A DNA stretch of 64,000 bases from Bifidobacterium biavatii DSM 23969. GTDB taxonomy: Bacteria; Actinomycetota; Actinomycetes; Actinomycetales; Bifidobacteriaceae. The translations under genes were made by a program, and so were the position numbers. Under the pieces are notes generated by a model. It saw only the letters and a program-made list of their open reading frames with translations, was not told where the DNA came from and did no database searches. The stretch lies in contig NZ_JGYN01000009.1 in NCBI RefSeq assembly GCF_000741165.1, positions 1-64,000 on the forward strand, written 5' to 3'. Below, piece by piece: positions 18,007 through 26,897 of this stretch (positions are counted from its first letter, which is position 1; each line of letters begins with the position of its first letter).

Positions 18007-19187
18007 GCTTCGTTACCCCAGCCGCCATTCGCGGCATGACTCGCACGGAGCGTCGCCGGCGCAAACTCGCCCTCGAGACGCGCAACAAGAATACGCTGCT
18101 CGCGCTCGTCGTGCCGGTGATGATCGCCGCCAAGATCATGGTGGCGTACGTGCTGCCGCCAAAGTACTTCTACGACAACAACCGTATGCTCATGATGATG
18201 CTCGGCACCGCAGGCGATCGTGCATGGGGCGGCAATTACGAGATCGCCGCGAACCTGTTTCGCAGCATCAATTTCGCCGATCTGCGAACCATGGTCGATT
18301 GGTCGATCTGTTTGGGCATCGTGTTCACCGCATTGGTGGTGCTGATGATCCTGCGAGCCGACGCGCCTGACTTTCTGCAGTCGCTGTTCATCCTCGCGAC
18401 CGTCGGCCTGCTCAACATCTACATTTTTACGATCGGCAAGGATATCATCCAGTTTTCGTTCTTCCTCGCCGTGTACGCGGTGCTGTTGCTGCCGATCAAT
18501 AATTCGCTGGTCAAAATGCTGCTCAGCTGCGGCGTGCTGTATTACGAGAGCACGTTTTTCCGCGCGTACTACATACTCATCGCCGCGCTGATCTTCGCCG
18601 TATACGTGATTCTCATGTTCTTCCGCAGTCGCAGCCAGCTGGGATTCGTCTCGCTGCTGGTGATCGTCGCGCTGCTGTTCGCGGTGATCTACGCGATGAT
18701 GGTGGCCTCGCAGAGCATGATGCCGGACGAATACCAGCAGATCATGAATCTGCGCGCCGGGTACGACATCGCGTTCGGCGACAGCGCCGATTCGGCGACG
18801 CTGATTCTGAACCTCATTCCCGGCGACGGTCTGCCGCTGTTCATGGTCAATTACGTCATCAACGCGTTCCGCATGATGATTCCGATCGAACTGGCCATGC
18901 GCGGCGCCTACTATCTGCCGTTCTTCGCGTTCCAGTGCATGGTGACCGCATACATGGTGAACCTGCTGCGCCAGATCAACAGGATCAACGATCCCACGCT
19001 GTTCCTCGCATTGTGCGTGTTTCTCGGCTATGCGCTCGGCTCGTTCATCTTCGAACCGGATTTCGGTTCGTGGACCCGGCATGAGGCCGCCACGTTCCCC
19101 GTGCTGCACCTGCTGGTGCTCAACCGGTACCAGAAAGTGCCGCTCACCCAAGAGGAGCGTCTGCTCGTGAAAGGACTCGACTCATGA
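18003..19187 (+). CDS. EPS polymerase-like integral membrane protein (Wzy/EpsG type)
   Basis: The ATG at 18003 overlaps the previous stop codon and gives 394 residues; a longer upstream reading is a shadow of the preceding gene. About ten hydrophobic helices are visible, with loops containing PPKYFYDNNRMLMMM and a conserved-looking EPDFGSWTRHEAATFP near the C-terminus, as in EpsG-type polymerases. It likely joins repeat units outside the membrane. Sequence families of polymerases are highly variable, so the call rests on topology and cluster context. Confidence 0.7.
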   Translation: MSFVTPAAIRGMTRTERRRRKLALETRNKNTLLALVVPVMIAAKIMVAYVLPPKYFYDNNRMLMMMLGTAGDRAWGGNYEIAANLFRSINFADLRTMVDWSICLGIVFTALVVLMILRADAPDFLQSLFILATVGLLNIYIFTIGKDIIQFSFFLAVYAVLLLPINNSLVKMLLSCGVLYYESTFFRAYYILIAALIFAVYVILMFFRSRSQLGFVSLLVIVALLFAVIYAMMVASQSMMPDEYQQIMNLRAGYDIAFGDSADSATLILNLIPGDGLPLFMVNYVINAFRMMIPIELAMRGAYYLPFFAFQCMVTAYMVNLLRQINRINDPTLFLALCVFLGYALGSFIFEPDFGSWTRHEAATFPVLHLLVLNRYQKVPLTQEERLLVKGLDS

Positions 19188-19786
19188 ACGTCATCGAGCT
19201 GATTCGTTCCGACTGCTTCCGTTATGCCGCCGCATCCTCGCGCAAGGACATGCTGAAAACGCGCATGATCCAGGAAGGTTTCCGGTACACGACAATGCTG
19301 CGCAAGGCCTTGGCTCATCGCACTGGCCCGCTGCACGTGTGGTATCGATTCCGGTTACTGAGACTGTCCAAAAAGACCGGTTTCCAGATCGGATACGGCG
19401 CTCATGTCGATGCCGGACTGTTCATCGGCCATCGCGGTACGGTAATCGTGAACGGCGAGGCCCGGCTCGGCAGCAACGTGAACCTGAGTCCCGGCGTGGT
19501 GATCGGACAGGAGAACCGCGGCCGTCGCGCCGGCGTGCCGCAGATCGGCAATCGCGTGTGGTTCGGTTCCAATGCGGTCGTGGTCGGCGGCATCCATATC
19601 GGCAACGATGTGCTCATCGCGCCGAACGCGTACGTGAATTTTGACGTGCCCGACCACAGCATCGTCGTCGGCAATCCGGCCCGCATCATCCATCGCGAGA
19701 ACGCGACGCAGGGCTATTGCCACAATCTCGTCCCCGAACTGGTTCCCGATGAAGAGTATTCCGTAACGGAAGGAGGCGCCCGATGA
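19184..19786 (+). CDS. Serine O-acetyltransferase-like hexapeptide acyltransferase
   Basis: The 200-residue protein has the left-handed beta-helix hexapeptide fold, visible as IGYGAHVDAGLFIGHRGTVIVNGEARLGSNVNLSPGVVIG split over several repeats, then PQIGNRVWFGSNAVVVGGIHIGNDVLIAPNAYV and the closing VVGNPARII motif. It resembles CysE-type serine acetyltransferases, but its place between polymerase and glycosyltransferase suggests it acetylates EPS sugars. The start overlaps the polymerase stop, and its stop overlaps the next ATG. Confidence 0.85.
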   Translation: MNVIELIRSDCFRYAAASSRKDMLKTRMIQEGFRYTTMLRKALAHRTGPLHVWYRFRLLRLSKKTGFQIGYGAHVDAGLFIGHRGTVIVNGEARLGSNVNLSPGVVIGQENRGRRAGVPQIGNRVWFGSNAVVVGGIHIGNDVLIAPNAYVNFDVPDHSIVVGNPARIIHRENATQGYCHNLVPELVPDEEYSVTEGGAR

Positions 19787-21096
19787 CCAGTCCTCGGCAG
19801 TCTGTGCACGTCGCCTTCTTCTCCGGCGACATCACCCGCTCCGGCGGCACCGAAAACGTTTCGATCATGCTCGCCAACGCCCTAGTGTCTGAAGCCTTGC
19901 TGCCTGAGACAAGCAGTCAGGAAGCTGGCGGAGCCTCGGCCCCCTCGGCTGGGCCGAGCCGTAAAGAAAACGCCGGAGGTGTTTTTAGGCGAGGAACGAG
20001 CGACAGCGAGTCAGACAATGCCGCGCGTAGCGCGTCCGGAATTGCAGAACGGGCTGTCAGCCATAGTCTGACTGGGGGAGCGTACACTCAGCCACCTTTG
20101 AAGCTCAGCTTCATCAGCCTGTTTGAAGAGAACCCGAAGCCGTTCTTCCCAATCGACTCGCGCGTTACCCGCCACACGGTCTACCCGACCGTAACCCACG
20201 GCATCCAGCACTATTTCGATACCGTCAGGCGCTTGAAAACCATCGTCAAGGAACAGCGCGTCGATATCCTCGTCGACATCGACGGCATTCTCGACATGTA
20301 TTCGCTGCCGCTCAAGCGTTCCACCGGCGTCAAGGTCATCTCCTGGGAGCATTTCAACTATCACCAGAATCCCGGTGTGCCCTACCGCAAGCTCACCCGT
20401 CGTTGGGCCGCCCGCAAGGCCGACGCCATCGTCACGCTCACCGAAGCGGACAGGAAGCTGTACGAGTGCAACACGCATCCCAAGTGCCCGGTCATCGCCA
20501 TCCCCAATCCGATGCAGCGGATCACGCCCGAACCGGTGTACGACGTGGACTCCCGCACCATCATCAGCTCCGGCCGTCTGACCTACCAGAAGGGCTTCGA
20601 CATGCTGGTGGACGTCGCCGCGCGCGTCCTGCCGCAGCATCCCGACTGGCGGTGGCTGATCCTCGGCGAAGGCGAAGACCGGCCGATGCTCGAGCAGAAG
20701 ATCACTCAGGCGAATCTCGGCAAGCAGCTTATCCTCACCGGCCGCGTCGACAATATGGCCGACTACTACCGCAAGGCCGCCATGTTCGTCATGACCTCCC
20801 GTTTCGAGGGGCTGCCGATGGTCCTGCTTGAGGCCAAGGCCCACAAGCTGCCCATCGTCAGCTTCGACTGCGAAACCGGCCCCGCCGAGATCGTGACCGA
20901 CGGTGTGAACGGTGAACTGGTTGCCCCCGGCGATATCGCCGACATGGCCGGCCGCATCGACCTGCTGATTGACGATGAGGAACGCCGTGTGCGCTATGCG
21001 ATACATGCGTGGGATGATGCGGATCGATTCAGCAAAGCTTTGATCGTTCGCCAATGGTCGGCATTACTGAACAGTCATGCCATATGTGAGAAGTAA
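19783..21096 (+). CDS. EPS glycosyltransferase, family 4, with an in-frame repeat insertion
   Basis: The 437-residue protein is a GT-B glycosyltransferase: VHVAFFSGDITRSGGTENVSIML at the N-terminus, VISWEHFNYH, TIISSGRLTYQKGFDMLV, LTGRVDNMADYYRKAAMFVMTS and RFEGLPMVLLEAKAHKLP in the donor half. Residues about 43-101 are foreign to the fold. They are translated from a hairpin repeat (19909-20085) that elsewhere in the window is intergenic. The insert is a multiple of three without a stop, between the first beta-alpha unit (ending ANAL) and the next strand (LKLSFISLFEE). The protein may still work, since the insert would form a surface loop, but this is untested. Confidence 0.85.
   Translation: MTSPRQSVHVAFFSGDITRSGGTENVSIMLANALVSEALLPETSSQEAGGASAPSAGPSRKENAGGVFRRGTSDSESDNAARSASGIAERAVSHSLTGGAYTQPPLKLSFISLFEENPKPFFPIDSRVTRHTVYPTVTHGIQHYFDTVRRLKTIVKEQRVDILVDIDGILDMYSLPLKRSTGVKVISWEHFNYHQNPGVPYRKLTRRWAARKADAIVTLTEADRKLYECNTHPKCPVIAIPNPMQRITPEPVYDVDSRTIISSGRLTYQKGFDMLVDVAARVLPQHPDWRWLILGEGEDRPMLEQKITQANLGKQLILTGRVDNMADYYRKAAMFVMTSRFEGLPMVLLEAKAHKLPIVSFDCETGPAEIVTDGVNGELVAPGDIADMAGRIDLLIDDEERRVRYAIHAWDDADRFSKALIVRQWSALLNSHAICEK
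19909..20085. repeat. Hairpin repeat element inside a coding sequence
   Basis: The core GGCCGAGCCGTAAAGAAAAC...GGCGAGGAACGAGCGACAGC matches the intergenic copy at 2860-3080 (GGCCGAGCCGTCAAGCAAAC...GGCGAGGAGCGAGCGGTAGC). Its right end, GGCTGTCAGCC...CAGACTGGGGGAGCG-like sequence, is the inverse of CTCCCTCAGTC...CTGACAGC, and its left end GCTGGCGGAGCCTCG is the inverse of GAGGCTCCGCCAGC. Confidence 0.8.
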
Positions 21097-21106
21097 GGAT
21101 AAGAAC

Positions 21107-22240
21107 ATGACAAAAAACGTAGCGTTGATCACTTACCATGCAGCACACAACAACGGCTCGTTCCTGCAGGCATTCGCCACGCAGCGCAAAATCCAGCAGC
21201 TTGGCCATAAGTGCGATATCATCGACTTCTCCACGCCCAGGCAGCAGTACCTGTACGACGTATACAAGAAAGTGTCGGGACCTAAGGACGTGCTGAAGAA
21301 CGCCTACGCGCTGTTCCATCACAAACTGATCCAGCGTCGCCACGACGACTTTGACCGGCTTATCCATTCGGCGTTGTCCCTGACCCCGAAATTCTACGAG
21401 GACCTTTCGCAGATGGGCGATCTGGAAAACCAATATGACGTGTTCGTCTCCGGCAGCGACCAGATCTGGAACATGGACGCATGGGACTACAGCGACGCCT
21501 ACTTCCTGTCGTTCGTATACGACAAGCCCAAGATCTCCTATGCGTCCAGCATGGGCGGGCATATCCTCGACAAGCGCGGCGACAAGGAACTCGCAGACCG
21601 ATACAGCAAGTTGTTGGCCGATTATTCCGCGATTTCCGTTCGCGAAAGAACTGCGCAGGAATATCTCATGCCGATCATCGACAAGCCGGTCACGCAGGTC
21701 ATCGACCCGACGTTGCTGCTGAAGCAGGACGACTACACGGACATCACCGCGCCGCGACTGGTCGACGAGCCGTACATCTTCTACTATGCGATCGACTCGA
21801 TCGAACTGAACGACAGCGCAGCAAAGGCTGTGCAGCGGTATGCGCAGTCCAAGGGGCTGCCCGTCTACGTGATGTTCACCGGCAACAAGTCGTACGGGCT
21901 GAAGAAGTACGGATTCCACCTGCTAGAGGTTGCCGCGCCGAACCACTATCTGAGCCTCATCAAAAACGCCGAGCATGTGCTCACCGCGTCCTTCCACGGC
22001 ACCGCGTTCTCGATCCTGTTCGAAAAGCAGTTCCATGTGGTGCGTGGCAAGCGCAACGGCAAGGTCAACATGGACGACCGCATGAGCTCGCTGCTGTCGA
22101 CCTGCGGACTGGACGATCGCAACCTCATCGAAGGCGAAGCGTGGAGCGACGCCATTGTCGACTACGGCATGGTGCGGCCGCGACTGGACGTCGAACGCCG
22201 ACGCTGCTCCGATTTCCTCGAAATGGCATTGAACAGCTGA
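21107..22240 (+). CDS. Polysaccharide pyruvyl transferase family protein
   Basis: Members of this family add pyruvate ketals to polysaccharide sugars. The chosen ATG follows AAGGAT and gives 377 residues. Visible motifs are ALITYHAAHNNGSFLQAFAT at the N-terminus, DVFVSGSDQIWN near residue 110, YASSMGG, ISVRERTAQEYL, VIDPTLLL and VLTASFHGTAFSILF. It is probably cytoplasmic and acts on lipid-linked repeat units. The next gene is a nitroreductase-like protein 48 bp downstream; this pairing recurs in EPS clusters of related organisms as far as I recall. Confidence 0.9.
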   Translation: MTKNVALITYHAAHNNGSFLQAFATQRKIQQLGHKCDIIDFSTPRQQYLYDVYKKVSGPKDVLKNAYALFHHKLIQRRHDDFDRLIHSALSLTPKFYEDLSQMGDLENQYDVFVSGSDQIWNMDAWDYSDAYFLSFVYDKPKISYASSMGGHILDKRGDKELADRYSKLLADYSAISVRERTAQEYLMPIIDKPVTQVIDPTLLLKQDDYTDITAPRLVDEPYIFYYAIDSIELNDSAAKAVQRYAQSKGLPVYVMFTGNKSYGLKKYGFHLLEVAAPNHYLSLIKNAEHVLTASFHGTAFSILFEKQFHVVRGKRNGKVNMDDRMSSLLSTCGLDDRNLIEGEAWSDAIVDYGMVRPRLDVERRRCSDFLEMALNS

Positions 22241-22288
22241 ACTGCCGAACCGCCGAACAGGCGAACGGCAAGACGCAAGGAGACGACG

Positions 22289-23302
22289 ATGAAGAACACG
22301 TTGAAGAAACTGACCCCGGAGCCGGTCATCGCATGGCTGCGCGGAGCCGAATCCGACCTGAAACTCTACCATGAGACAATGCGGCAGATGCGCCGCTTCC
22401 GCCGCAACTACGCACGTCGCGGCACGAACGGCAAGACGCAGGTGGAAAGCCGGCTTATCTTCTTCACCCATCAGATCGAAAAGGGCCTGAGCCACGAGCA
22501 CTTCCGCTACGGGTTCGGACGGACGGTGCTGGAACAGTTCGCCCCGCTGCTCAAGCAGCTCAAAAGCATGGATCCCAACGTGCAGGCCAATCCCGTGTGG
22601 GCGTCCGCGATCGACGCGCTGCACGAATACCGGGTCAAGCATGAGCGGGCCGGCAAGGACCTGTCTGCCGTGCGCGCGCTGTTCGACCCCGACATCTGGA
22701 ACATGATCGGCGAGGCCGATGGCAAGCGCGGAGGCATACTGGTCATCAAGTCCGCCGACAAGGCCGACAATGCGTCCAAGACGTTTCGCGAACTGTCTGA
22801 AAGCCGTCATTCGCTGCGCGAATTCGCCGATGAACGTGTGTCGGCGGAAGAGATCATGCGATGCATCGACGTCGCCATGCGTACGCCGTCCGTGTGCAAC
22901 CGTCAGCCGACCCGCGTGCACGTCATCACCAATCCCGATGTGATCGCCAAGGCCATGCCATTGCAGGGAGGCTACCGCGGTTACGCCATGCCGCCGGCAC
23001 TCGTGCTCATCACCGCCGACAACCGTGCCTTCATGAGCCAGGACGAGCGCAACGAAGGATTTGTCGACGGCGGACTGTTTGGCATGTCGCTGCTACTCGC
23101 GCTGGAGGAGGCGGGACTGGCCGCGTGCCCTCTCAACACCATGCTCCCGGCCAAGCGCGACGATGCCACGCGCAGGCTGCTGCACCTTCTCGACAGCGAA
23201 TTCCTCGTCATGTACATCGCAGTCGGACATTTCCTGCCGGAATCGAAAACCTGTCATTCGCAGCGATTTACCGCATCCGACATCGCCACGGTGATCGCAT
23301 GA
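22289..23302 (+). CDS. Nitroreductase-family protein with N-terminal extension (EPS-associated)
   Basis: The 337-residue protein has an N-terminal region of about 165 residues without an obvious family motif, then a nitroreductase fold: SRHSLREFADERVSAEEIMRCIDVAMRTPSVCNRQPTRV is split around the FMN-binding segment, with GYAMPPALVLITAD and a C-terminal FLVMYIAVGHF. Nitroreductases bind FMN and use NAD(P)H. Its location between a pyruvyltransferase and a GT2 suggests a redox step in making an EPS sugar or substituent. An AAGGAG site precedes the ATG. The function is not established. Confidence 0.8.
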   Translation: MKNTLKKLTPEPVIAWLRGAESDLKLYHETMRQMRRFRRNYARRGTNGKTQVESRLIFFTHQIEKGLSHEHFRYGFGRTVLEQFAPLLKQLKSMDPNVQANPVWASAIDALHEYRVKHERAGKDLSAVRALFDPDIWNMIGEADGKRGGILVIKSADKADNASKTFRELSESRHSLREFADERVSAEEIMRCIDVAMRTPSVCNRQPTRVHVITNPDVIAKAMPLQGGYRGYAMPPALVLITADNRAFMSQDERNEGFVDGGLFGMSLLLALEEAGLAACPLNTMLPAKRDDATRRLLHLLDSEFLVMYIAVGHFLPESKTCHSQRFTASDIATVIA

Positions 23303-24300
23303 GCGGGGGAGCGACGGCGAACGCCGATCGGACGCAACCGCTGATCAGTGTGATCGTGCCGGTGTATAAGGTCGAACAATATCTTGACGAATGCGTGTCC
23401 AGCATCGTCGCGCAAACCTACCGAGAGCTGGAGGTCATCCTTGTTGACGACGGTTCCCCGGATGATTGTCCGCGCCGATGCGACGAATGGGCAGCACGGG
23501 ACGGGCGCATCCGCGTCGTGCACAAGGCGAACGGTGGACTATCGTCCGCACGCAACGCCGGTCTCGATGTCATGCGTGGTGAACTCGTCGCCTTCGTGGA
23601 CAGCGATGACTGGATCGAATCGGACATGATCGAACGACTGTGGCGGTCGCTGACGGACCATCATGTCGACGTGGCGATGTGCGGTACCGTGAAAATGTTC
23701 GATGATGGGAGCCAGAACCACATCGATGCCACGTTGCCGGCCAAAACGTTCAGCCGAGACAACGCGCTGCGCTCGTTCCTCTACCATTATGAACGCATGG
23801 CCAGCGCAGTATGGAACAAGCTTTTCGATGCGAGTTTTTTCCGCGGGCCGGATGCCGTGCGTTTCCCCGAAGGACTCAACAGCGAAGACTATTTTGTGCT
23901 CAGCCGGGTGTACGACCGCATGAATGGATTGCGTTTTGACCCAATGCCGCTGTACCGGTACCGGATCCGCCGCAATTCGATCACCACGGCGGCGGTGAAC
24001 GAGCACAGCTTCGACAAGGCCCGAATTGCCGAACTGTGCTGCGAGTACTTGGAAACACGCGGTTATGCCGATACTGCGGCGCTCGCATACTGCCGTATGC
24101 AGGGCTGGTACGACGTGCTGTATGATCTGCTCGGCAAACAGGCCGATCGAACAGTGATTGAACGGTGCCGCAGGCAATTGGCTGCGACTGCTCGGCCTGT
24201 ATATGCCGACCGGTCGCTGTCCCTTGGACGGAAAACGAGAATTTTCTTCTTATCTCACTGCCCAAAGCTGTACGTCGCCATGCAATCGAAAGCCAAGTAA
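23299..24300 (+). CDS. EPS glycosyltransferase, family 2 (GT-A)
   Basis: The ATG overlaps the preceding stop (ATGA), giving 333 residues. The long open frame further upstream is a shadow of the nitroreductase-like gene. The N-terminal GT2 signature is LISVIVPVYKVEQYLDECV, followed by LVDDGSPDDCP, KANGGLSSARNAGLD and the metal-binding AFVDSDDWI motif, then a SEDYFV catalytic-base region. It uses a nucleotide sugar to extend the EPS repeat unit. The C-terminal 100 residues are variable and probably hold the acceptor site. Confidence 0.93.
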   Translation: MSGGATANADRTQPLISVIVPVYKVEQYLDECVSSIVAQTYRELEVILVDDGSPDDCPRRCDEWAARDGRIRVVHKANGGLSSARNAGLDVMRGELVAFVDSDDWIESDMIERLWRSLTDHHVDVAMCGTVKMFDDGSQNHIDATLPAKTFSRDNALRSFLYHYERMASAVWNKLFDASFFRGPDAVRFPEGLNSEDYFVLSRVYDRMNGLRFDPMPLYRYRIRRNSITTAAVNEHSFDKARIAELCCEYLETRGYADTAALAYCRMQGWYDVLYDLLGKQADRTVIERCRRQLAATARPVYADRSLSLGRKTRIFFLSHCPKLYVAMQSKAK

Positions 24301-24334
24301 TTCTCTATATCTTCATAAGCAAGGAACTATTGAC

Positions 24335-25327
24335 ATGAATCGCTGCGCCATTATTTTGCCGTACTACGGCAAGTTTCCCAACTATTTCCAGCTGTTTTTG
24401 AACTCATGTGCTGTCAACAGTGATTTTGACTGGCTAATTTTCACCGATGACAGGACGGAGTATGACTATCCGGTCAATGTGCATGTGCAGTATGAGACGT
24501 TTGCTGACATGCAGGCTCGCGTGCGGGACGCCTTCGACTTCCGCCCGGTGATCGAACAACCGTACAAACTATGCGACTTACGTCCCATGTACGGGTATGT
24601 TTTTAAGGATTATCTGGCAGATTACGAATTTTGGGGACACTGTGACTGCGACCTCGTATTCGGCGACCTCAGCCGGTTTATCACCGATGACCTGCTGAAC
24701 GCGTACGACAAGATCTTCCCGGTCGGCCACCTGGCCCTGTATCGCAATACCGAGGAGAACAACCGTCGGTTCATGCTGGATCTGGACGGTCGGCCGATCT
24801 ATCGCGAGGTGCTTGAATCGTCGCGTGGCTACACCTTCGACGAAAGCTATCTGTCGACCAACATCAACCGTATCTATCAGACGTACGGATTCCCGATTTA
24901 CATGCGTGACCATTCGGGGAACACCGTGGCAAAAAGCGAGACGTTCCGCATTACGCGCTATGACGCAGAGCTCGGCACATTCCTTTCAGAGCCTGCCATG
25001 CGCGCTGTGTACGTCTGGGAACACGGTCACATCACACGTAGTTTCATGAGACTCGGTACCTTTATGCAACAGGAGCTCATGTACATGCACTTCCAACGAC
25101 GAGACATGCGTGTTGCATGTCCCATGCAATCGGACAGGTATCAGATCTTACCTGGTTCGTTTGAGCCATTGCCGGTGGAGCATGTGACCAAAGAAAACTT
25201 CCGGTCTATCCCGTGGAAAAACACGGCCGATATGTGGCGACATCGCGTGAACATCGGCCGCGGCGAATACAAGTTTTGGAAGAGTCGCATCGCCGGCGTG
25301 ATCAATGCTCGTATGAATAAGGGGTAG
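24335..25327 (+). CDS. DUF6625-like putative glycosyltransferase
   Basis: The 330-residue protein starts at an ATG preceded by AAGGAA. It begins CAIILPYYGKFPNYFQLFLNSC and carries FWGHCDCDLVFGDL near residue 105; the DCD triplet recalls the DxD metal site of GT-A glycosyltransferases. ESYLSTNINRIYQ and MYMHFQRRDM follow. Proteins of this type occur in capsule and EPS clusters, and I infer a sugar transferase role. Base composition is lower in G+C than in the upstream genes. Confidence 0.7.
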   Translation: MNRCAIILPYYGKFPNYFQLFLNSCAVNSDFDWLIFTDDRTEYDYPVNVHVQYETFADMQARVRDAFDFRPVIEQPYKLCDLRPMYGYVFKDYLADYEFWGHCDCDLVFGDLSRFITDDLLNAYDKIFPVGHLALYRNTEENNRRFMLDLDGRPIYREVLESSRGYTFDESYLSTNINRIYQTYGFPIYMRDHSGNTVAKSETFRITRYDAELGTFLSEPAMRAVYVWEHGHITRSFMRLGTFMQQELMYMHFQRRDMRVACPMQSDRYQILPGSFEPLPVEHVTKENFRSIPWKNTADMWRHRVNIGRGEYKFWKSRIAGVINARMNKG

Positions 25328-25331
25328 CCGC

Positions 25332-26852
25332 ATGGGCGAGAAGAAGCGTTTGCTAATCAACATGACGGCCACCGCAGTGTCCGTCATGGTACAGCTCGGC
25401 GTCAATTTCCTGCTGACGCCGTACATCGTGCGCACGCTCGGTGCGACGGCGTACGGTTTCATTCCTCTGATCAACACTATCATCGGATATACAGGCATTC
25501 TGACGGCGGCCTTGAACTCCATGTCCAGCCGATACATCGCATTGGAATACAATCGCGGCAACTACGAGAAAGCCAACACGTATTTCCGATCAGTTCTTGT
25601 TGCCAATCTCATCATCGCATGCGCGCTGGCGGTTCCGGGATTTCTGTTCTCTGCGTTTCCGCAATGGATCATGCGTATCCCCGCTGAATTGGTGCAGGAC
25701 GTGCGTATGGCATTCCTGTTTGCGGTGCTGAGTTCGGAACTGTCATTGATGCTGTCGGTATACGGTTGCGTGTATTACGTGAAAAACCGGTTGGAGAAAA
25801 GTTCGGTACGAAACATCGAAAGCAATCTGCTTCGTGCGGGAGTACTCATACTGCTGTTCATGATGCTGCCTGCGAAGATTTACTATCTGACCGCAACCAT
25901 GCTGATCGTGGCGATCTACACCAATGCCGCGAACGTGTATTACACCAAAAAACTGACTCCGGAACTCAACGTTCGTGCCGGACGGTTCAGCATGACATCG
26001 GTCAAGGAACTGCTTTCGTCTGGTTTTTGGAACTCGGTTGATTCATTAAGCTACACTCTGCTGGTCGCTCTTGGATTATATTTGGCGAATGTGTTCTTGG
26101 GGCCGGCGATAGGTGGAGATTTTTCCCTCGCGAAGACGGTTCCTGCGGTGTTGCTGTCTTTGGCCGGAACAATGGTGTCGGTTTTTGCTCCGCAGCTGAT
26201 GCAATACTATGCGCGGAATCGACGTTCGGAATTCCAAAAGTTCTTACTGTTTTCTTTGAAAATGTCGGCCACGGCCTATGCCCTACCGGTCGGTTTATTT
26301 GTAGTGTTTGGTCGTCATTTTTTCGAATTGTGGGTTCCCACGCAGGATGCCGCCCATTTGCAGGCCATGTCTGTACTGATCCTCATTCCCACGTTGTTCT
26401 CGTGCGGCAGCATGGTGTTGAACAACGCGTTCATTATCACCGATAAGCTGAAAGTACCCGCCATAGCTTTTCTGGTGTGCGGAATCCTGAACATTGTGCT
26501 GGTGATACCGCTGTTGCTATGGACATCCGCCGGCATTTGGTCCATCATCTTGGTGCAGGGCATTCTTGATTCGCTGAAGAATTTCCTGTTTGTGCCGTGG
26601 TACGCATCGCGGTGCCTAGGATATTCTTTCCGCACGATCTTTCTGCCGGTGCTGAGAGGCATCTGCTGTTTGATGCCAGTCATTGCCGTATGCCTCGTCT
26701 ACGACCGGTTGGTGGCTATCGACAGCTGGCTGGATTTTTTTGCGGGGGGAGCCGTATGCGCCATCCTGTCCGGAGTGATCTGCATGTTCGTTGCTCTGAA
26801 TTCAGCCGAACGGATACGAGTAGTGGGAATGATTCGCCGTGGCGGGCGATGA
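25332..26852 (+). CDS. EPS repeat-unit flippase (Wzx type)
   Basis: The 506-residue integral membrane protein has about 12-14 helices and the polysaccharide-biosynthesis transporter pattern, beginning with LLINMTATAVSVMVQLGVNFLLTPYIVRTLGATAYGF (split over helix 1 and loop 1). It likely flips undecaprenyl-linked repeat units across the membrane for the polymerase at 18003-19187. It starts four bases after the preceding stop with an AAGGGG ribosome site. The gene has a clearly lower G+C look than the first half of the cluster. Confidence 0.88.
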   Translation: MGEKKRLLINMTATAVSVMVQLGVNFLLTPYIVRTLGATAYGFIPLINTIIGYTGILTAALNSMSSRYIALEYNRGNYEKANTYFRSVLVANLIIACALAVPGFLFSAFPQWIMRIPAELVQDVRMAFLFAVLSSELSLMLSVYGCVYYVKNRLEKSSVRNIESNLLRAGVLILLFMMLPAKIYYLTATMLIVAIYTNAANVYYTKKLTPELNVRAGRFSMTSVKELLSSGFWNSVDSLSYTLLVALGLYLANVFLGPAIGGDFSLAKTVPAVLLSLAGTMVSVFAPQLMQYYARNRRSEFQKFLLFSLKMSATAYALPVGLFVVFGRHFFELWVPTQDAAHLQAMSVLILIPTLFSCGSMVLNNAFIITDKLKVPAIAFLVCGILNIVLVIPLLLWTSAGIWSIILVQGILDSLKNFLFVPWYASRCLGYSFRTIFLPVLRGICCLMPVIAVCLVYDRLVAIDSWLDFFAGGAVCAILSGVICMFVALNSAERIRVVGMIRRGGR

Positions 26853-26897
26853 CCTCTTTTATAACCTATAGGGAATGTACGAAACAAGGATGCATAT

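Noticed and set aside
19783..21096. The GT4 gene with the insertion as a pseudogene
   Set aside because: The frame stays open through the insert and the downstream motifs are intact, so it is kept as a coding gene.
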